Assembly: GCA_050943735.1 (NCBI GenBank)
Contig: JBMNPT010000003.1
Location: 183,343 to 247,342 of the forward strand
Length of the DNA stretch: 64,000 nucleotides
Direction: 5' to 3'
Source: JBMNPT01 sp050943735
Lineage (GTDB): Bacteria > Bacillota > Clostridia > Oscillospirales > RGIG577
The notes beneath the pieces are model-generated. The model did not search any database, was not told the origin of the DNA, and saw nothing but the letters and a program-made list of their open reading frames with translations. The position numbers and the translations under genes were made by a program. Below are positions 8,836 through 18,136 of this stretch, piece after piece (position 1 is the stretch's first letter; the number at the start of each line of letters is the position of its first letter).

Positions 8836-9534
8836 CTATTCCACGAAAATCGGCTGAAAATCGGTATAATCGCAGGATGTGAGGGTAAAATGAATGCCCT
8901 CATACTCCCCCGTCACCGCTTTTCGGTGAGAGGCGCCATGCAAATGCCCATAATAACAACGCCGCACCTGATACCGGTGCAGAACTTCCATGATCTCCTG
9001 ACACAAAAATCCGGGGAACACCGGCGGATAGTGCAGGAAAGTGATCAATTCAGCGGCACCCGTCTGTTTTCCAGCTTCCAGCGAAGCTGCCAGCCGGCCC
9101 GCTTCCCGATCCCGCATCTTCTGATTGTGACCGGTGGAATCCTCTTCATCCAAAAACCATCCCCGACTACCGCACAAAGCCACATCTCCCACCCGCACGG
9201 CATTGTTGTGGAGAAACTCAATGGAAGTAAAACCGTTTTCCTCACAGAATCGATTCATCTTGGAGGCGGTTTCCCACCAGTAATCATGATTTCCCTTGAG
9301 GATGAGCTTCCGGCCATTGAGCCGGTGGATGTAATCAAAATCCCACAGGGCCTGCTGCAAACTCATTCCCCAGGAAATATCCCCATTGATGACCACCGTA
9401 TCCTCCGGACGCACCACCTGCTGCCAGTTTTCTTCTATTTTAATATAGTGGCGGTCCCACCGGCTGCCGAACACATCCATGGGTTTGTTACAGCCAAAGG
9501 AGAGATGAAGATCTCCCAATACATAGATGCTCAA
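8836..9534 (-). CDS. Metallophosphoesterase of the calcineurin family
   Basis: 232 residues. All metal-ligand blocks are visible in order: GDLHLSFG (D-x-H), NGDISWG (GD), LKGNHDYWW (GNHD), FLHYPP and YYGHLHG (GHxH). The substrate is not predictable; small Clostridia homologues are annotated only as phosphohydrolases. The start is a TTG at 9534 with AGGAGG 6 bases upstream; it is preferred because it gives a full first motif and no ATG lies upstream in frame before it. It sits alone between tig and thrC on the minus strand. Confidence 0.85.
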   Translation of the reverse strand: MSIYVLGDLHLSFGCNKPMDVFGSRWDRHYIKIEENWQQVVRPEDTVVINGDISWGMSLQQALWDFDYIHRLNGRKLILKGNHDYWWETASKMNRFCEENGFTSIEFLHNNAVRVGDVALCGSRGWFLDEEDSTGHNQKMRDREAGRLAASLEAGKQTGAAELITFLHYPPVFPGFLCQEIMEVLHRYQVRRCYYGHLHGASHRKAVTGEYEGIHFTLTSCDYTDFQPIFVE

Positions 9535-9597
9535 CCCTCTCCTCCTTCCTCAGTATAGACCACTTTTTCCCTCTTCAACCAAAAACCAGACTGTCTT

Positions 9598-11097
9598 TTA
9601 TGCGCGGCCCAGCACCCGGTCCACATACCCCTGCATTTCTTCCTTGTCAAAGCTCTCACTGAACCGAACCGGCAGAGTTTGCAGTTCCTGCAGAGAAGCC
9701 GGTACCGGATAACCGCTCACCTGATGGCAGGCCTCCAGCAGCTGGAAGGGATCCAGTCCCTTCACTGCCTCCTCACCACGAATGGCGCTCACCACACTGT
9801 CGCCAAATTTGTAGGGGCTGGCAGTGGAAGCGATCACTGTGGGAGTGTGATCCTCCGTTTCCGCCACATACTGCTGATAAACCCGAACTGCCACCGCGGT
9901 GTGTGTATCCAGCACATAGCCATACTGCTGCTGGGTGTCCCGAATGGTTTCTGCTGTCTGCACATCATCGCAGCAACCGCCGTAGAAGAGCTTTTCCACC
10001 TTTTCCCGCACCTGCTGGGACACCTGATAGGCTTTCTTATCCTTCAGGCTGTCCATCAGCTGCCGCAACGCGCCGTCATCCTCTCCGTACAGATCAAACA
10101 ACAGACGCTCCAGATTGCTGGAAATCAGAATGTCCATGGAGGGAGAGGTGGTGGTGTAAAAATCCCGGTCGCAGTCATAAGTGCCGGTGCGAATGAAATC
10201 GGTCAGCACATTGTTCCGGTTGGAAGCGCACAGGAATTTTGCCACGGGCAGGCCCATCTTGCTGGCGTAGTAAGCTGCCAGAATGTTCCCGAAATTACCG
10301 GTGGGCACACACACATTGATGAGATCTCCATTGCGGATCTCCCCTGACGCCACCAGATCACAATAAGCGGAAATGTAATACACCACCTGGGGCACCAGCC
10401 GTCCCCAGTTGATGGAATTGGCGGAGGACAGGACAAAATGATCCCCCAGCAGCTGCTGCTCATACTCTTTATCGGTGAAAATCCGCTTTACGCCGGTCTG
10501 CGCGTCATCAAAATTGCCATTGACCGCGCCCACTGCCACATTGCCGCCCCGCTGGGTGGCCATCTGCAGCTTCTGAATGTCACTGACTCCGTCGTTGGGA
10601 TAGAATACCACAATCCGGGTACCCTCCACATCCTTAAAGCCTTCCAGAGCCGCCTTGCCAGTGTCGCCCGAGGTGGCTACCAGAATCACCACCGTATTGT
10701 CCTCCCCGGTCTTTTTCATGGAGTACACCAGAAACTTAGGCAAAATTTGTAGAGCCATATCCTTGAACGCACAGGTAGGACCATGCCACAGTTCCAAAAT
10801 GTGCGCTCCCTCATGCAGTTTGTGCAGAGGTGCGATGGCCGGATCTTCAAAATTGCTGCCATAGGCCTTGGTCACACAGTCGGTCAGTTCTTCCTCGGTA
10901 AAATCGGTGAGATATTTCCCCAGCACACGCACTGCCCGCTGCTGATAGGTCATGGGTACCATCTGCTGAATTTCCTCAGCTGTCAAACGGGGAAATTCAC
11001 AGGGCACAAACAGTCCGCCCTCTTTGGAAAGCCCCTGCTTAATGGCCTGGGCGCTCTCCACCACCACCTTCTTATCTCTTGTGCTCTGGTATTTCAT
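9598..11097 (-). CDS. thrC: Threonine synthase
   Basis: 499 residues from the ATG at 11097, with AAGGAGCG 7-9 bases before it. The N-terminus MKYQSTRDKK and the PLP-lysine region WHGPTCAFKDMALQ match the longer, class-2 threonine synthases. ATSGDTGKAALEGF binds the cofactor phosphate, and CVPTGNFGNILAAY is also conserved. The enzyme converts O-phosphohomoserine to threonine and phosphate. It is not next to hom or thrB here, so the pathway genes are dispersed. The ilvA gene at 28.2 kb uses its product. Confidence 0.96.
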   Translation of the reverse strand: MKYQSTRDKKVVVESAQAIKQGLSKEGGLFVPCEFPRLTAEEIQQMVPMTYQQRAVRVLGKYLTDFTEEELTDCVTKAYGSNFEDPAIAPLHKLHEGAHILELWHGPTCAFKDMALQILPKFLVYSMKKTGEDNTVVILVATSGDTGKAALEGFKDVEGTRIVVFYPNDGVSDIQKLQMATQRGGNVAVGAVNGNFDDAQTGVKRIFTDKEYEQQLLGDHFVLSSANSINWGRLVPQVVYYISAYCDLVASGEIRNGDLINVCVPTGNFGNILAAYYASKMGLPVAKFLCASNRNNVLTDFIRTGTYDCDRDFYTTTSPSMDILISSNLERLLFDLYGEDDGALRQLMDSLKDKKAYQVSQQVREKVEKLFYGGCCDDVQTAETIRDTQQQYGYVLDTHTAVAVRVYQQYVAETEDHTPTVIASTASPYKFGDSVVSAIRGEEAVKGLDPFQLLEACHQVSGYPVPASLQELQTLPVRFSESFDKEEMQGYVDRVLGRA

Positions 11098-11177
11098 ATG
11101 TTTCTCGCTCCTTGTGTCGCTGTAGTTTTCTCTTTGCCACACTTGTGGACAGTATCTCAATTATACAATATACCCTG

Positions 11178-12104
11178 TTATTTTTGAAGAGTCTTGCGCA
11201 GAATTTCCTCCAAATTGCCGTAAAAGATTTTATCCAGCAGTCTTTCATTATAGTTTAACTTGTACAATTGTCCATACAGGGCGGACATATCCTGAATCCC
11301 CCGCAAGCCGGCAGCCGGCTGGTCCATACCGTCCCAGTCCGCTCCGATGAACAGATGATCCTCTCCCCCCAGTTCCAAAAAACGCTCAATGTGCCGGCAC
11401 AACTGGGTCAGATCCTTCCCCCCGCCCACAAAGGGGCCATACAGGTTAATGCCGGCTCCTGTGCCTTGTCGCACCAGCTCTTGAAACTGCTCATCGGTGA
11501 GATTGCGCGGATGCTCCCATACGGACCGGCTGTTGGAGTGAGTTGCGATCAGAGTGCAGCCGCTCTCCGCCGCCTCCCAAAATCCTCTCTCACTAAGGTG
11601 GGAAACATCGGCCAGCATCCCCAGACGGGCCATGCGTGAGAGCAGCTCCCGTCCCATGGGCTTGAGTCCCCCATTTCCGGCCATACAGCCGCAGCCCAAT
11701 TCATTTTCGCCATTCCAGGTAAGATTGACCAGTCGAAATCCCAGTTGGTACAATTCCTCAATTCGCTCGGGCCTTCCTCCCAATCCGTGCGCGCCTTCCA
11801 GCGACAAAACAGCCGCACCTTTTCCAGCCTCCATAGCCCCCTGATACTGCTCCCAATTGGTGCACAGCACCATATGCCGCTCCTGCCTTCTCAGCTGGTC
11901 CAGCGCATAGGAGGAAACCCGCCGAACCAACTGCCAGGCCTCTTCCCCACGATAGACATCGTCTACCCATACTGCGAAAATCTGGCTGTATTTCTCCAGC
12001 GACGCCGTCCGCTTCAAATCCACATGCAGATCATTCTCTCCCAGATCCTGCAAGGTATCGCACAGAGACAACATGGTGTCGCAATGAGCATCAAAATAGC
12101 GCAT
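11178..12104 (-). CDS. Membrane dipeptidase (peptidase family M19)
   Basis: 308 residues. The N-terminal YFDAHCDTM holds the HxD zinc ligands of M19 renal-dipeptidase-like enzymes. The bridging glutamate is in SLEGAHGLGG, a third ligand region is LADVSHLSERGFWE, and THSNSRSVWEHPRNL follows; FIGADWDGMD lies near the C-terminus. The TIM-barrel enzyme hydrolyses dipeptides including those with D-residues. No signal peptide is seen, so it is cytosolic. GGGGGAG precedes the ATG by 5 bases. It follows the yraN/rnhB group with an 11-base gap and is probably co-transcribed. Confidence 0.92.
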   Translation of the reverse strand: MRYFDAHCDTMLSLCDTLQDLGENDLHVDLKRTASLEKYSQIFAVWVDDVYRGEEAWQLVRRVSSYALDQLRRQERHMVLCTNWEQYQGAMEAGKGAAVLSLEGAHGLGGRPERIEELYQLGFRLVNLTWNGENELGCGCMAGNGGLKPMGRELLSRMARLGMLADVSHLSERGFWEAAESGCTLIATHSNSRSVWEHPRNLTDEQFQELVRQGTGAGINLYGPFVGGGKDLTQLCRHIERFLELGGEDHLFIGADWDGMDQPAAGLRGIQDMSALYGQLYKLNYNERLLDKIFYGNLEEILRKTLQK

Positions 12105-12115
12105 GGTTCTCCCCC

Positions 12116-12481
12116 TTATTCTCCAAAGGCGTTTTCGATGATGTGTATGCGCCGCAGCACCGGTTCATTCCTGCCACTGTACCACACCTCACACACATCC
12201 ATCCTGGGCTGCAGCGAGGTGGGATGCTGACTCAGATAAAAGGAAGCCACGTTCAGCAAATGGCGCTGCTTTGTGAGGGTAACTGCTTCTCCGGGCAAGC
12301 CATACTGATTGGAACGCCTTGTTTTCACCTCACAGAACACCAGGTAGACGCCATTTTCCAGAATCAAATCCATCTCATAGGGGCGCACCCTGAAATTGCG
12401 GGCCACCACCCGGAACCCCCGGCGAAGATATTCCGCCTCTGCCTGCCCTTCGCCCCAGCGGCCAATCTCCACCCGGTTCAC
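12116..12481 (-). CDS. YraN family (UPF0102) nuclease-fold protein
   Basis: 121 residues, normal for the family. GRWGEGQAEAEYLRRGF and EMDLILENGVYLVFCEVKTRR match the restriction-endonuclease-like core, with D and ExK of the PD-(D/E)xK motif. The function is unproven; it is almost always next to rnhB. The start codon is GTG at 12481, overlapping the rnhB stop as GTGA, so it is translated by coupling; no strong separate ribosome binding site is visible. Confidence 0.88.
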   Translation of the reverse strand: MNRVEIGRWGEGQAEAEYLRRGFRVVARNFRVRPYEMDLILENGVYLVFCEVKTRRSNQYGLPGEAVTLTKQRHLLNVASFYLSQHPTSLQPRMDVCEVWYSGRNEPVLRRIHIIENAFGE

Positions 12482-13116
12482 AGTTGTTTCTCAAAAGGAG
12501 TCCCGGCCAGAATTTTGCCCAAAAAGCTCCTGCGGTGGATGGGAGAAGGGCCAATTTCCCGCAAAATCTCCCGATGTAGTTTTGTCCCGTACCCCTTGTG
12601 TTTTTCAAAATGGTACTGCGGGTACAATTGGGCTTGCTCCAACATAAAACGGTCCCGGGATACCTTGGCCAGAATGGAAGCCGCCGCGATGTTGGCGCTG
12701 GCGGCATCTCCTCCCACCAGCCACTGACAGGGGATGTGGCTCTCCGGACAGCGATTGCCATCGATCAGGGCCACATCGGGCGTTACCTGCAATTCCCGGA
12801 GACAGGCGACCATGGTTTGCATGGTGGCCTGTAAAATATTGATCCGGTCAATCTCTTTCTCGTCGGCACTGCAAATGGAATAGGCAATGGCCTGCTGCCG
12901 AATCACGTCAAAAAGTGCTTCCCGCTTTTTTTCAGACAGTTTTTTGGAGTCATTGAGCCCGGGGATCTCCAAACCAAAAGGCAGGATCACAGCAGCAGCA
13001 AATACGGGTCCCGCCAATGGTCCCCGACCCGCTTCATCCACACCCGCGATGCACCGAAATCCCTCTTCCCGAAGCTTTGTTTCATGCAGCCACAAATCCA
13101 CCTGTTCTCTGCTCAT
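12478..13116 (-). CDS. rnhB: Ribonuclease HII
   Basis: 212 residues from the ATG at 13116, which lies 6 bases after GGGGGAG; an ATG three bases earlier is also possible. AGVDEAGRGPLAGPV carries the DEG active-site signature, and YPQYHFEKHKGYGTKLH is the conserved C-terminal block. The enzyme removes misincorporated ribonucleotides and RNA primers from DNA. It overlaps the SRPBCC gene upstream as ATGA/ATG and overlaps yraN downstream, so the set is one transcript. Confidence 0.95.
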   Translation of the reverse strand: MSREQVDLWLHETKLREEGFRCIAGVDEAGRGPLAGPVFAAAVILPFGLEIPGLNDSKKLSEKKREALFDVIRQQAIAYSICSADEKEIDRINILQATMQTMVACLRELQVTPDVALIDGNRCPESHIPCQWLVGGDAASANIAAASILAKVSRDRFMLEQAQLYPQYHFEKHKGYGTKLHREILREIGPSPIHRRSFLGKILAGTPFEKQL

Positions 13117-13535
13117 CATTTCTCCCCCAAAGACTGTTTCAACTGATATACATACCGGTGCAGCACCGCCTGCAAACTCCAAGCGAAATAGGAAGCCACC
13201 TGCCAAAAGGCACTGGTGAGCTGCATCTCCTGTCGAAATAATACTCTACATCCACCTTCCGGCAAATCTGTCAGCTCCACATACCAGTGGCTGGTCATCT
13301 GATCATTTTCGGTCCTGTATTCATACACACTGCAGGGCTCCTGCCGAATGATGGTACACAGGCTGCTGTGCCGGGCATCCACGTACTCCCGCCAGCTTTT
13401 TCCCGGCTCCACCTCTTCTGCCCATCGCACATCCTCCCGCCAGGAGGTGTCCAGCGGATGTGTCAGCCTGTCCCATACTTGCTGACGGCTGCTGGTAAAA
13501 TCCATTGTGATTTCTGCCTTCCTCGCACTTGCCAT
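13116..13535 (-). CDS. SRPBCC (polyketide cyclase/START-like) family protein
   Basis: 139 residues with the helix-grip pattern seen in SRPBCC proteins: an N-terminal strand-helix ITMDFTSSRQQVWDRLTHP, paired strands YVELTDLPEGGCRVLF, and a long C-terminal helix. The ligand is unknown. AGGAGG lies 7 bases before the ATG. The stop overlaps the start of rnhB, tying it to the rnhB-yraN transcript. Family assignment rests on pattern only. Confidence 0.6.
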   Translation of the reverse strand: MASARKAEITMDFTSSRQQVWDRLTHPLDTSWREDVRWAEEVEPGKSWREYVDARHSSLCTIIRQEPCSVYEYRTENDQMTSHWYVELTDLPEGGCRVLFRQEMQLTSAFWQVASYFAWSLQAVLHRYVYQLKQSLGEK

Positions 13536-13605
13536 AAAACATCCTCCTGTTCCAGGCCCTAACCACTATACAAAAAGGAGTCCGGCGCCTGCCGAACTCC
13601 TCCTC

Positions 13606-14478
13606 TCACTCCTGATTCGTCTGACCGGGCCATTCCAACGTAATGCGTCCGATTTTTACCTCGCGGAATTCATCCAGCACCATATTGGAGGTGCGCTCAT
13701 AATTGACCTCACCGCCGGAAATCAAAAATCCGCGTTTTCTCCCCACCAACTCCAGAATCTCCCAGCCTTCCAGCCGGTCCAGTTCCTGGGGTTCAACGGC
13801 CAGTTTGTAACGCTCGGCCAGCTGAATGGGATAGCTCCCCGCCAGATGCTTCAGCAGTCTGCAGGCAACCTCTTCCACATCCACCACCTGGTCCCGGATG
13901 GCGCCGCTGTAGGCCAGCCGGTACCCCACTTCCTGGTCCTCAAATTTGGGCCACAGAATACCGGGGGTGTCCAGCAGTTCAATCCCGTTGTCCAGGCGAA
14001 TCCACTGTTTATCCCGGGTGACACCGGGCCGGTCTTCCACCTTGGCAGCTTTTCGGCCAGAGAGCTTATTGATCAGCGAAGATTTCCCCACATTGGGAAC
14101 TCCCACCACCATGATTTTGATGGCTCGGGTCATGCCCTTTTCCGCGTCGCAGCGAATTTTATCCGCCAGCATTTCCCGCAGCTTGTCGGGAATCTGCCGC
14201 ACACCTTTGCCGCTGACGCTGTCACACAGCAAGGTTGGCTGTCCCTGTTTTTCATACCAGCTTTTCCACTTTTCATTGGCAGCAGGATCCGCCATATCAC
14301 TTTTATTGAGCACCAGCAGCCGTTTTTTATCTCCCAGCAGCTCCGGCAAAATGGGGTTGCGGCTGCTCTCGGGCAGACGGGCATCCGCCAGCTCCACCAC
14401 AATATCCACCTGGCGAATGTGCTCTGTAATCAATCTCCGGGTTTTGGCCATATGGCCGGGAAACCAGTTAATTGCCAT
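13606..14478 (-). CDS. ylqF: Ribosome biogenesis GTPase YlqF/RbgA
   Basis: 290 residues, circularly permuted GTPase. MAINWFPGHMAKTRRLI is the diagnostic N-terminus. The motif order is NKSD (G4), then GVPNVGKSSLINKL (G1), then DTPGILWPK (G3), as in cpGTPases. RbgA drives late assembly of the 50S subunit. It lies between lepB and the rnhB group as in many Clostridia, with only 21 bases to lepB. Confidence 0.95.
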   Translation of the reverse strand: MAINWFPGHMAKTRRLITEHIRQVDIVVELADARLPESSRNPILPELLGDKKRLLVLNKSDMADPAANEKWKSWYEKQGQPTLLCDSVSGKGVRQIPDKLREMLADKIRCDAEKGMTRAIKIMVVGVPNVGKSSLINKLSGRKAAKVEDRPGVTRDKQWIRLDNGIELLDTPGILWPKFEDQEVGYRLAYSGAIRDQVVDVEEVACRLLKHLAGSYPIQLAERYKLAVEPQELDRLEGWEILELVGRKRGFLISGGEVNYERTSNMVLDEFREVKIGRITLEWPGQTNQE

Positions 14479-14499
14479 ACTTCTTCTCCTTTTGTCTGC

Positions 14500-15051
14500 T
14501 TACTGGAGCGTTCCAAACTCCTCCAGCGGGAAAATTCTCAGTACCACTTTTCCCACCACATACCGGGTATCTACCGTACCAATTTCGGTGCTGCGGCTGT
14601 CAGTGCTGTGGGCACGATTATCTCCCATCACAAAGATTTCATTTTCCTCCAAATAAACCGGAAAGGCCTGATCATCCGCCTTAGCACTGATGCCGCTGCC
14701 CAGATAAGGTTCCTCTATCAGCTGGTCATCCACATAGACTTCTCCGGTGTCAAAGTCAATATCCACCTTCTGTCCGCCTGTGGCAATGACCCGTTTCACA
14801 AAGGGCTTCCCTGAAAAATTGGGCTTGTTGAGGATGACAATATCTCCGGCTTTTGGGGTGTAAAAGGCCTCCTGCACAATGAGCCGGTCATTTTCAAATA
14901 AGGTGCGCTCCATGGATTCTCCCTTGACTCCCACCACGCGGAAAAAGAAGGAGAACAAAAGCACCACTGTAATGACGGCCAGCGCAATGGATTCCAACCA
15001 ATCCAGCCAGTCCTCCATGGGATTTTTACGTTTGATTTCCTGTTGTTCCAT
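14500..15051 (-). CDS. lepB: Signal peptidase I
   Basis: 183 residues from the ATG at 15051. One N-terminal membrane helix (about 20-42) is followed by VKGESMERTL with the catalytic serine, KPFVKRVIATGGQKVDID with the catalytic lysine, and VMGDNRAHSTDSR. It cleaves signal peptides at the outer face of the membrane. It lies between rplS and ylqF; the rplS terminator is upstream, so transcription must read through it or start anew. Confidence 0.96.
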   Translation of the reverse strand: MEQQEIKRKNPMEDWLDWLESIALAVITVVLLFSFFFRVVGVKGESMERTLFENDRLIVQEAFYTPKAGDIVILNKPNFSGKPFVKRVIATGGQKVDIDFDTGEVYVDDQLIEEPYLGSGISAKADDQAFPVYLEENEIFVMGDNRAHSTDSRSTEIGTVDTRYVVGKVVLRIFPLEEFGTLQ

Positions 15052-15076
15052 GGCACGTTCCTTTCCCAAAATGAGC

Positions 15077-15105
15077 AAAAAAGGGACTGATACCAGCCCC
15101 TTTTT
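15077..15105 (-). terminator. Intrinsic terminator between rplS and lepB
   Basis: A 12-bp stem on the minus strand (AAAAAGGGGCTG with CAGTCCCTTTTT, one G-U pair) and a 4-base loop, followed by a further T. It lies just after rplS and before lepB. Confidence 0.7.
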
Positions 15106-15108
15106 CTC

Positions 15109-15453
15109 TTACAGTTTTTCTCTGATCTTGGCAGCCTTACCCACTCTGTCACGCAGGTAGTACAGCTTGGCTCTTCTCACGCGGCCCTGTCTCACCACTT
15201 CGATCTTTTCGATGAAGGGAGAATTCACAGGGAAGGTTCTCTCCACGCCGCAGCCGTAGGCTACACGCCGTACGGTAAAGGTCTCAGCGATACCGCCGCC
15301 CTTTTTCTTGATGATGATGCCTTCAAACATCTGCACTCTTTCGCGGTTGCCTTCTTTGATCTTCACGTATACCTTTACAGTTGCACCGATATTCAGAGCA
15401 GGAAGATCGCTTCTGATCTGCTCTTTTGTCAAAGCTTCAAGGATGTTATTCAT
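15109..15453 (-). CDS. rplS: 50S ribosomal protein L19
   Basis: 114 residues from the ATG at 15453, with AAGGAGGG 7 bases upstream; a TTG two codons earlier is less likely. GATVKVYVKIKEGNRERVQ and FEGIIIKKKGGGIAETFTVRR are the L19 signature, followed by FPVNSPFIEKIEVVRQGRVR. L19 sits at the 30S-50S interface. The promoter at 15546-15574 drives it through an untranslated leader of about 85 bases. Confidence 0.98.
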   Translation of the reverse strand: MNNILEALTKEQIRSDLPALNIGATVKVYVKIKEGNRERVQMFEGIIIKKKGGGIAETFTVRRVAYGCGVERTFPVNSPFIEKIEVVRQGRVRRAKLYYLRDRVGKAAKIREKL

Positions 15454-15540
15454 TCTCAAGCCCTCCTTTATAATCTGAACATTCGTGCCTCGGTCAGGGC
15501 AGAGGAATATCCGTATTGACGGTTATGGAGCACATAACCT
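15454..15540 (-). promoter_or_regulatory. Candidate L19 mRNA leader
   Basis: The 5' leader between the rplS promoter and start codon contains two small hairpins on the minus strand: CCGT/ACGG around a CAAT loop and CCTC/GAGG around a 10-base loop. Firmicutes often have an autoregulatory L19 leader in this position. I cannot confirm a match to that RNA family by eye. Confidence 0.4.
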
Positions 15541-15545
15541 TGTCT

Positions 15546-15574
15546 ATTTTAGCATACACTTACCTATTTTGCAA
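15546..15574 (-). promoter_or_regulatory. Sigma-A promoter of rplS
   Basis: TTGCAA (15569-15574) and TAAAAT (15546-15551) with a 17-base spacer on the minus strand. Confidence 0.75.
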
Positions 15575-15581
15575 GAGTTTT

Positions 15582-16250
15582 TTACAGCTGCACAAAATTT
15601 TCCCTCTGCTGGGTGAGAAATCCCAATCGCTCATACCGTTCATAGGTGGGCCGGAACTGAGGCAGATGCTGCGTCAAGGCCTGGGTGAGCAGCTGGGGAC
15701 TTACACTGTTTTCCCCGTTGAGAGGCAGTACACAGGCACATTCCACTACGCCCTCAGCAGGCATGCTCCATTCAGCCCAAGGCAGCAGCCCTACCAGATC
15801 CAGTTCCTTTTCTCCCCGTTTGGTCCGTTTGCGGATCACCAAACTCTCTCCATTCAGCAGCCCCCGAATTTTCTCCACTGCGTCCGGGTCCTCAATCCCC
15901 TCGCACTGGAAACGATAGCTGCCAAACCAGATTTCCTTGTTTTTCCGCACCACTTCCTGGGCGGCAATGACTTCCACGCCGATGGGCAGCGCCCCTTGAA
16001 AACGCCCCACCATCTCCTCAAAACTCATTTCATCATCCAGCACGCCAATGTCCAGCGTTTCCCGCCAGCCGGAAAATCCCAGCGGCAGCGGTGCTCCAAA
16101 CACCAAATAGGGCCGGGGATTGAATCCCTCGGTGCACTTCACCGGGATACCGCTGAGCATCAGCCCCCGCATGAACACCCGGTTGAGATCCAGGTGGGAG
16201 ATATACCGGGCTTCCCGTTCCTTCTGAAAAATAAGTCGAATCTGTCTCAT
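15582..16250 (-). CDS. TIGR03936/DUF2344 family radical-SAM-associated protein
   Basis: 222 residues from the ATG at 16250, which overlaps the stop of the radical SAM gene (ATGA). The N-terminus IRLIFQKEREARYISHLDL and CTEGFNPRPYLVFGAPLPLG are hallmarks of the DUF2344 family. The family is always paired with, or fused to, the TIGR03960 radical SAM protein, suggesting a common tRNA- or ribosome-linked modification whose product is unknown. The hydrophilic protein carries no membrane segment. Confidence 0.88.
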   Translation of the reverse strand: MRQIRLIFQKEREARYISHLDLNRVFMRGLMLSGIPVKCTEGFNPRPYLVFGAPLPLGFSGWRETLDIGVLDDEMSFEEMVGRFQGALPIGVEVIAAQEVVRKNKEIWFGSYRFQCEGIEDPDAVEKIRGLLNGESLVIRKRTKRGEKELDLVGLLPWAEWSMPAEGVVECACVLPLNGENSVSPQLLTQALTQHLPQFRPTYERYERLGFLTQQRENFVQL

Positions 16251-18085
16251 TGGCAAGCCCTCCCGATCAGTTGATTGGCCCCGCAGCCGCCACAGGCTTC
16301 GCGGCAATTGGGGGATGTCTGAGAGTCATAGGCCCGACGGCACTCCCGTTTCAGATACTCCTCCGACACGCCTACATCAATGTGACTCCAGGGCAGCACT
16401 TCCTCAAAATCTCTCCGGCGGCTGGCGTAAAAGGCCGGGTCCACCCCACACTCCTCAAACGCCTCCATCCATTTGTCATACCGGAACTGATCGCTCCAGC
16501 CATCAAAACGGCAGCCTTTACGGAAAGCGGCTTCCATCACCCGGCACAACCGACGATCTCCCCGGGCAAACACGCCCTCCAGAATGCTGATGCGGGTATC
16601 GTGCAGATCAATTTTCACCCGCTTGCTGTGAATGGAAGACAGCAGCAGTTTCTGCTTGGCCTTGAGCTGTTCCTCGGTATCCTGCGGTTCCCACTGGAAG
16701 GGAGTAAAAGGCTTGGGCACAAAATTGGAAGCGCTGAGGGTAATGCTCACTCCTCTGCGCCGGTTGCGGTTTTCACACCCATAATACACATCCAGCACCT
16801 TGTGGCCCAAATCGCCAATGCCAGCCACATCCTCCATGGTCTCGGTGGGCAACCCGATCATGAAATACAGCTTGATGGCGGTACAGCCACCTTCAAAGGC
16901 GGTGTGGGCGGTGTGCATCAACTCATCCTCCCGCACATTTTTATTGATGGCATCCCGGAGCCGCTGGGTACCAGCCTCCGGAGCAAAGGTCAAACTGCTT
17001 TTACGCACCTTTTGAATCTTCTGCACCAACTCACTGGAGAAGTTGTCCACCCGCAGCGAAGGCAGGGCCAAATTCACCCGTTTGGGTTCAGTCCACTCCA
17101 ACAGACTTTCCACCAATTCCTCCAGACGGGTATAATCGCTGGTGCTCAAAGAAGAGAGGGAAATCTCGTCATATCCAGTGCTGGCCTGCAGCTTGCACGC
17201 GCAGTCGTTGAGGGTTTGAGGTGTTTTCTCCCGCACGGGACGGTAAATCATCCCCGCCTGACAGAACCGGCAGCCTCGAATACAGCCCCGGAACACCTCC
17301 AGCATTACCCGGTTGTGAACAGTGTCAATGCTGGGCACCACAAACTTGTCCGGATAATATACCTTGTCCAGCTCTTTGATGATGGTTTTTCTCACCTTGA
17401 CAGGCACATCCGGATATTTGGGAGTAATGGCCTGCACCCGGCCGTCCTCGTGATACGTCACCTCATAAAACGAGGGAATATACACCCCTTCCAGCCCTAC
17501 AATGGCATGGAAAAACTCTTCCCGGGACCCGCCGCGGCGCTTAATTTCCTCGTAGATTTCCAATACCCGCAGATTGATTTCCTCACCCTCGCCCAAAATC
17601 ACCACATCCACAAAATCAGCGATGGGTTCACAGTTATAGGCACAGGGTCCTCCTACCAGCACAATTTGTTCCAAATCATGCCGATCCCGGCTATACAGCG
17701 GAATGTGCGCCAGATCCAGCATATTGAGAATGTTGGAATAGGAGAGCTCATACTGCAGTGTAAACCAGATAAAATCAAAGTGTCGGATGCTCTCCCCGGA
17801 CTCCAGACCATACAGCTCAATGTTTTTCTCCCGCATGATCTGTTCCATATCGATCCAGGGCGCAAACACCCGTTCACACCAGTAGTTTTCCCGCTCATTG
17901 GTCAGACTGTAGAGAATCTTCATCCCCAGATGGGACATGCCGATTTCATAGGTATCCGGAAAGCAAAACGCCACCCGCACATCCACTTTGGCAGGGTCCT
18001 TCACCACACTATTCAGCTCGCCACCCACATATCGGGCCGGTTTCTGCACCTGCAGCAGGATTTTTTCTACATCCTTGTTGATCAT
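16247..18085 (-). CDS. TIGR03960 family B12-binding-domain/radical SAM protein
   Basis: 612 residues from the ATG at 18085 with AGGAGG 5 bases upstream. An N-terminal cobalamin-binding-like domain precedes the radical SAM core, whose CIRGCRFCQAG (CxxxCxxC) near residue 265 binds the [4Fe-4S] cluster. A second cysteine cluster, CREACGGCG, is at the C-terminus. The family is widespread in Clostridia and usually lies beside DUF2344 and ribosomal protein genes; its reaction is not known. The DUF2344 partner follows with a 4-base overlap. Confidence 0.92.
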   Translation of the reverse strand: MINKDVEKILLQVQKPARYVGGELNSVVKDPAKVDVRVAFCFPDTYEIGMSHLGMKILYSLTNERENYWCERVFAPWIDMEQIMREKNIELYGLESGESIRHFDFIWFTLQYELSYSNILNMLDLAHIPLYSRDRHDLEQIVLVGGPCAYNCEPIADFVDVVILGEGEEINLRVLEIYEEIKRRGGSREEFFHAIVGLEGVYIPSFYEVTYHEDGRVQAITPKYPDVPVKVRKTIIKELDKVYYPDKFVVPSIDTVHNRVMLEVFRGCIRGCRFCQAGMIYRPVREKTPQTLNDCACKLQASTGYDEISLSSLSTSDYTRLEELVESLLEWTEPKRVNLALPSLRVDNFSSELVQKIQKVRKSSLTFAPEAGTQRLRDAINKNVREDELMHTAHTAFEGGCTAIKLYFMIGLPTETMEDVAGIGDLGHKVLDVYYGCENRNRRRGVSITLSASNFVPKPFTPFQWEPQDTEEQLKAKQKLLLSSIHSKRVKIDLHDTRISILEGVFARGDRRLCRVMEAAFRKGCRFDGWSDQFRYDKWMEAFEECGVDPAFYASRRRDFEEVLPWSHIDVGVSEEYLKRECRRAYDSQTSPNCREACGGCGANQLIGRACQ

Positions 18086-18136
18086 GTGTTCCTCCTGTAT
18101 CATCTGCCATTTTGACTGTTTTTCTCATTGAATCTA

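Noticed and set aside
16250..18115. A 621-codon plus-strand open frame
   Set aside because: It mirrors the TIGR03960 radical SAM gene almost end to end and is His/Ile-rich in the pattern of an antisense artefact.
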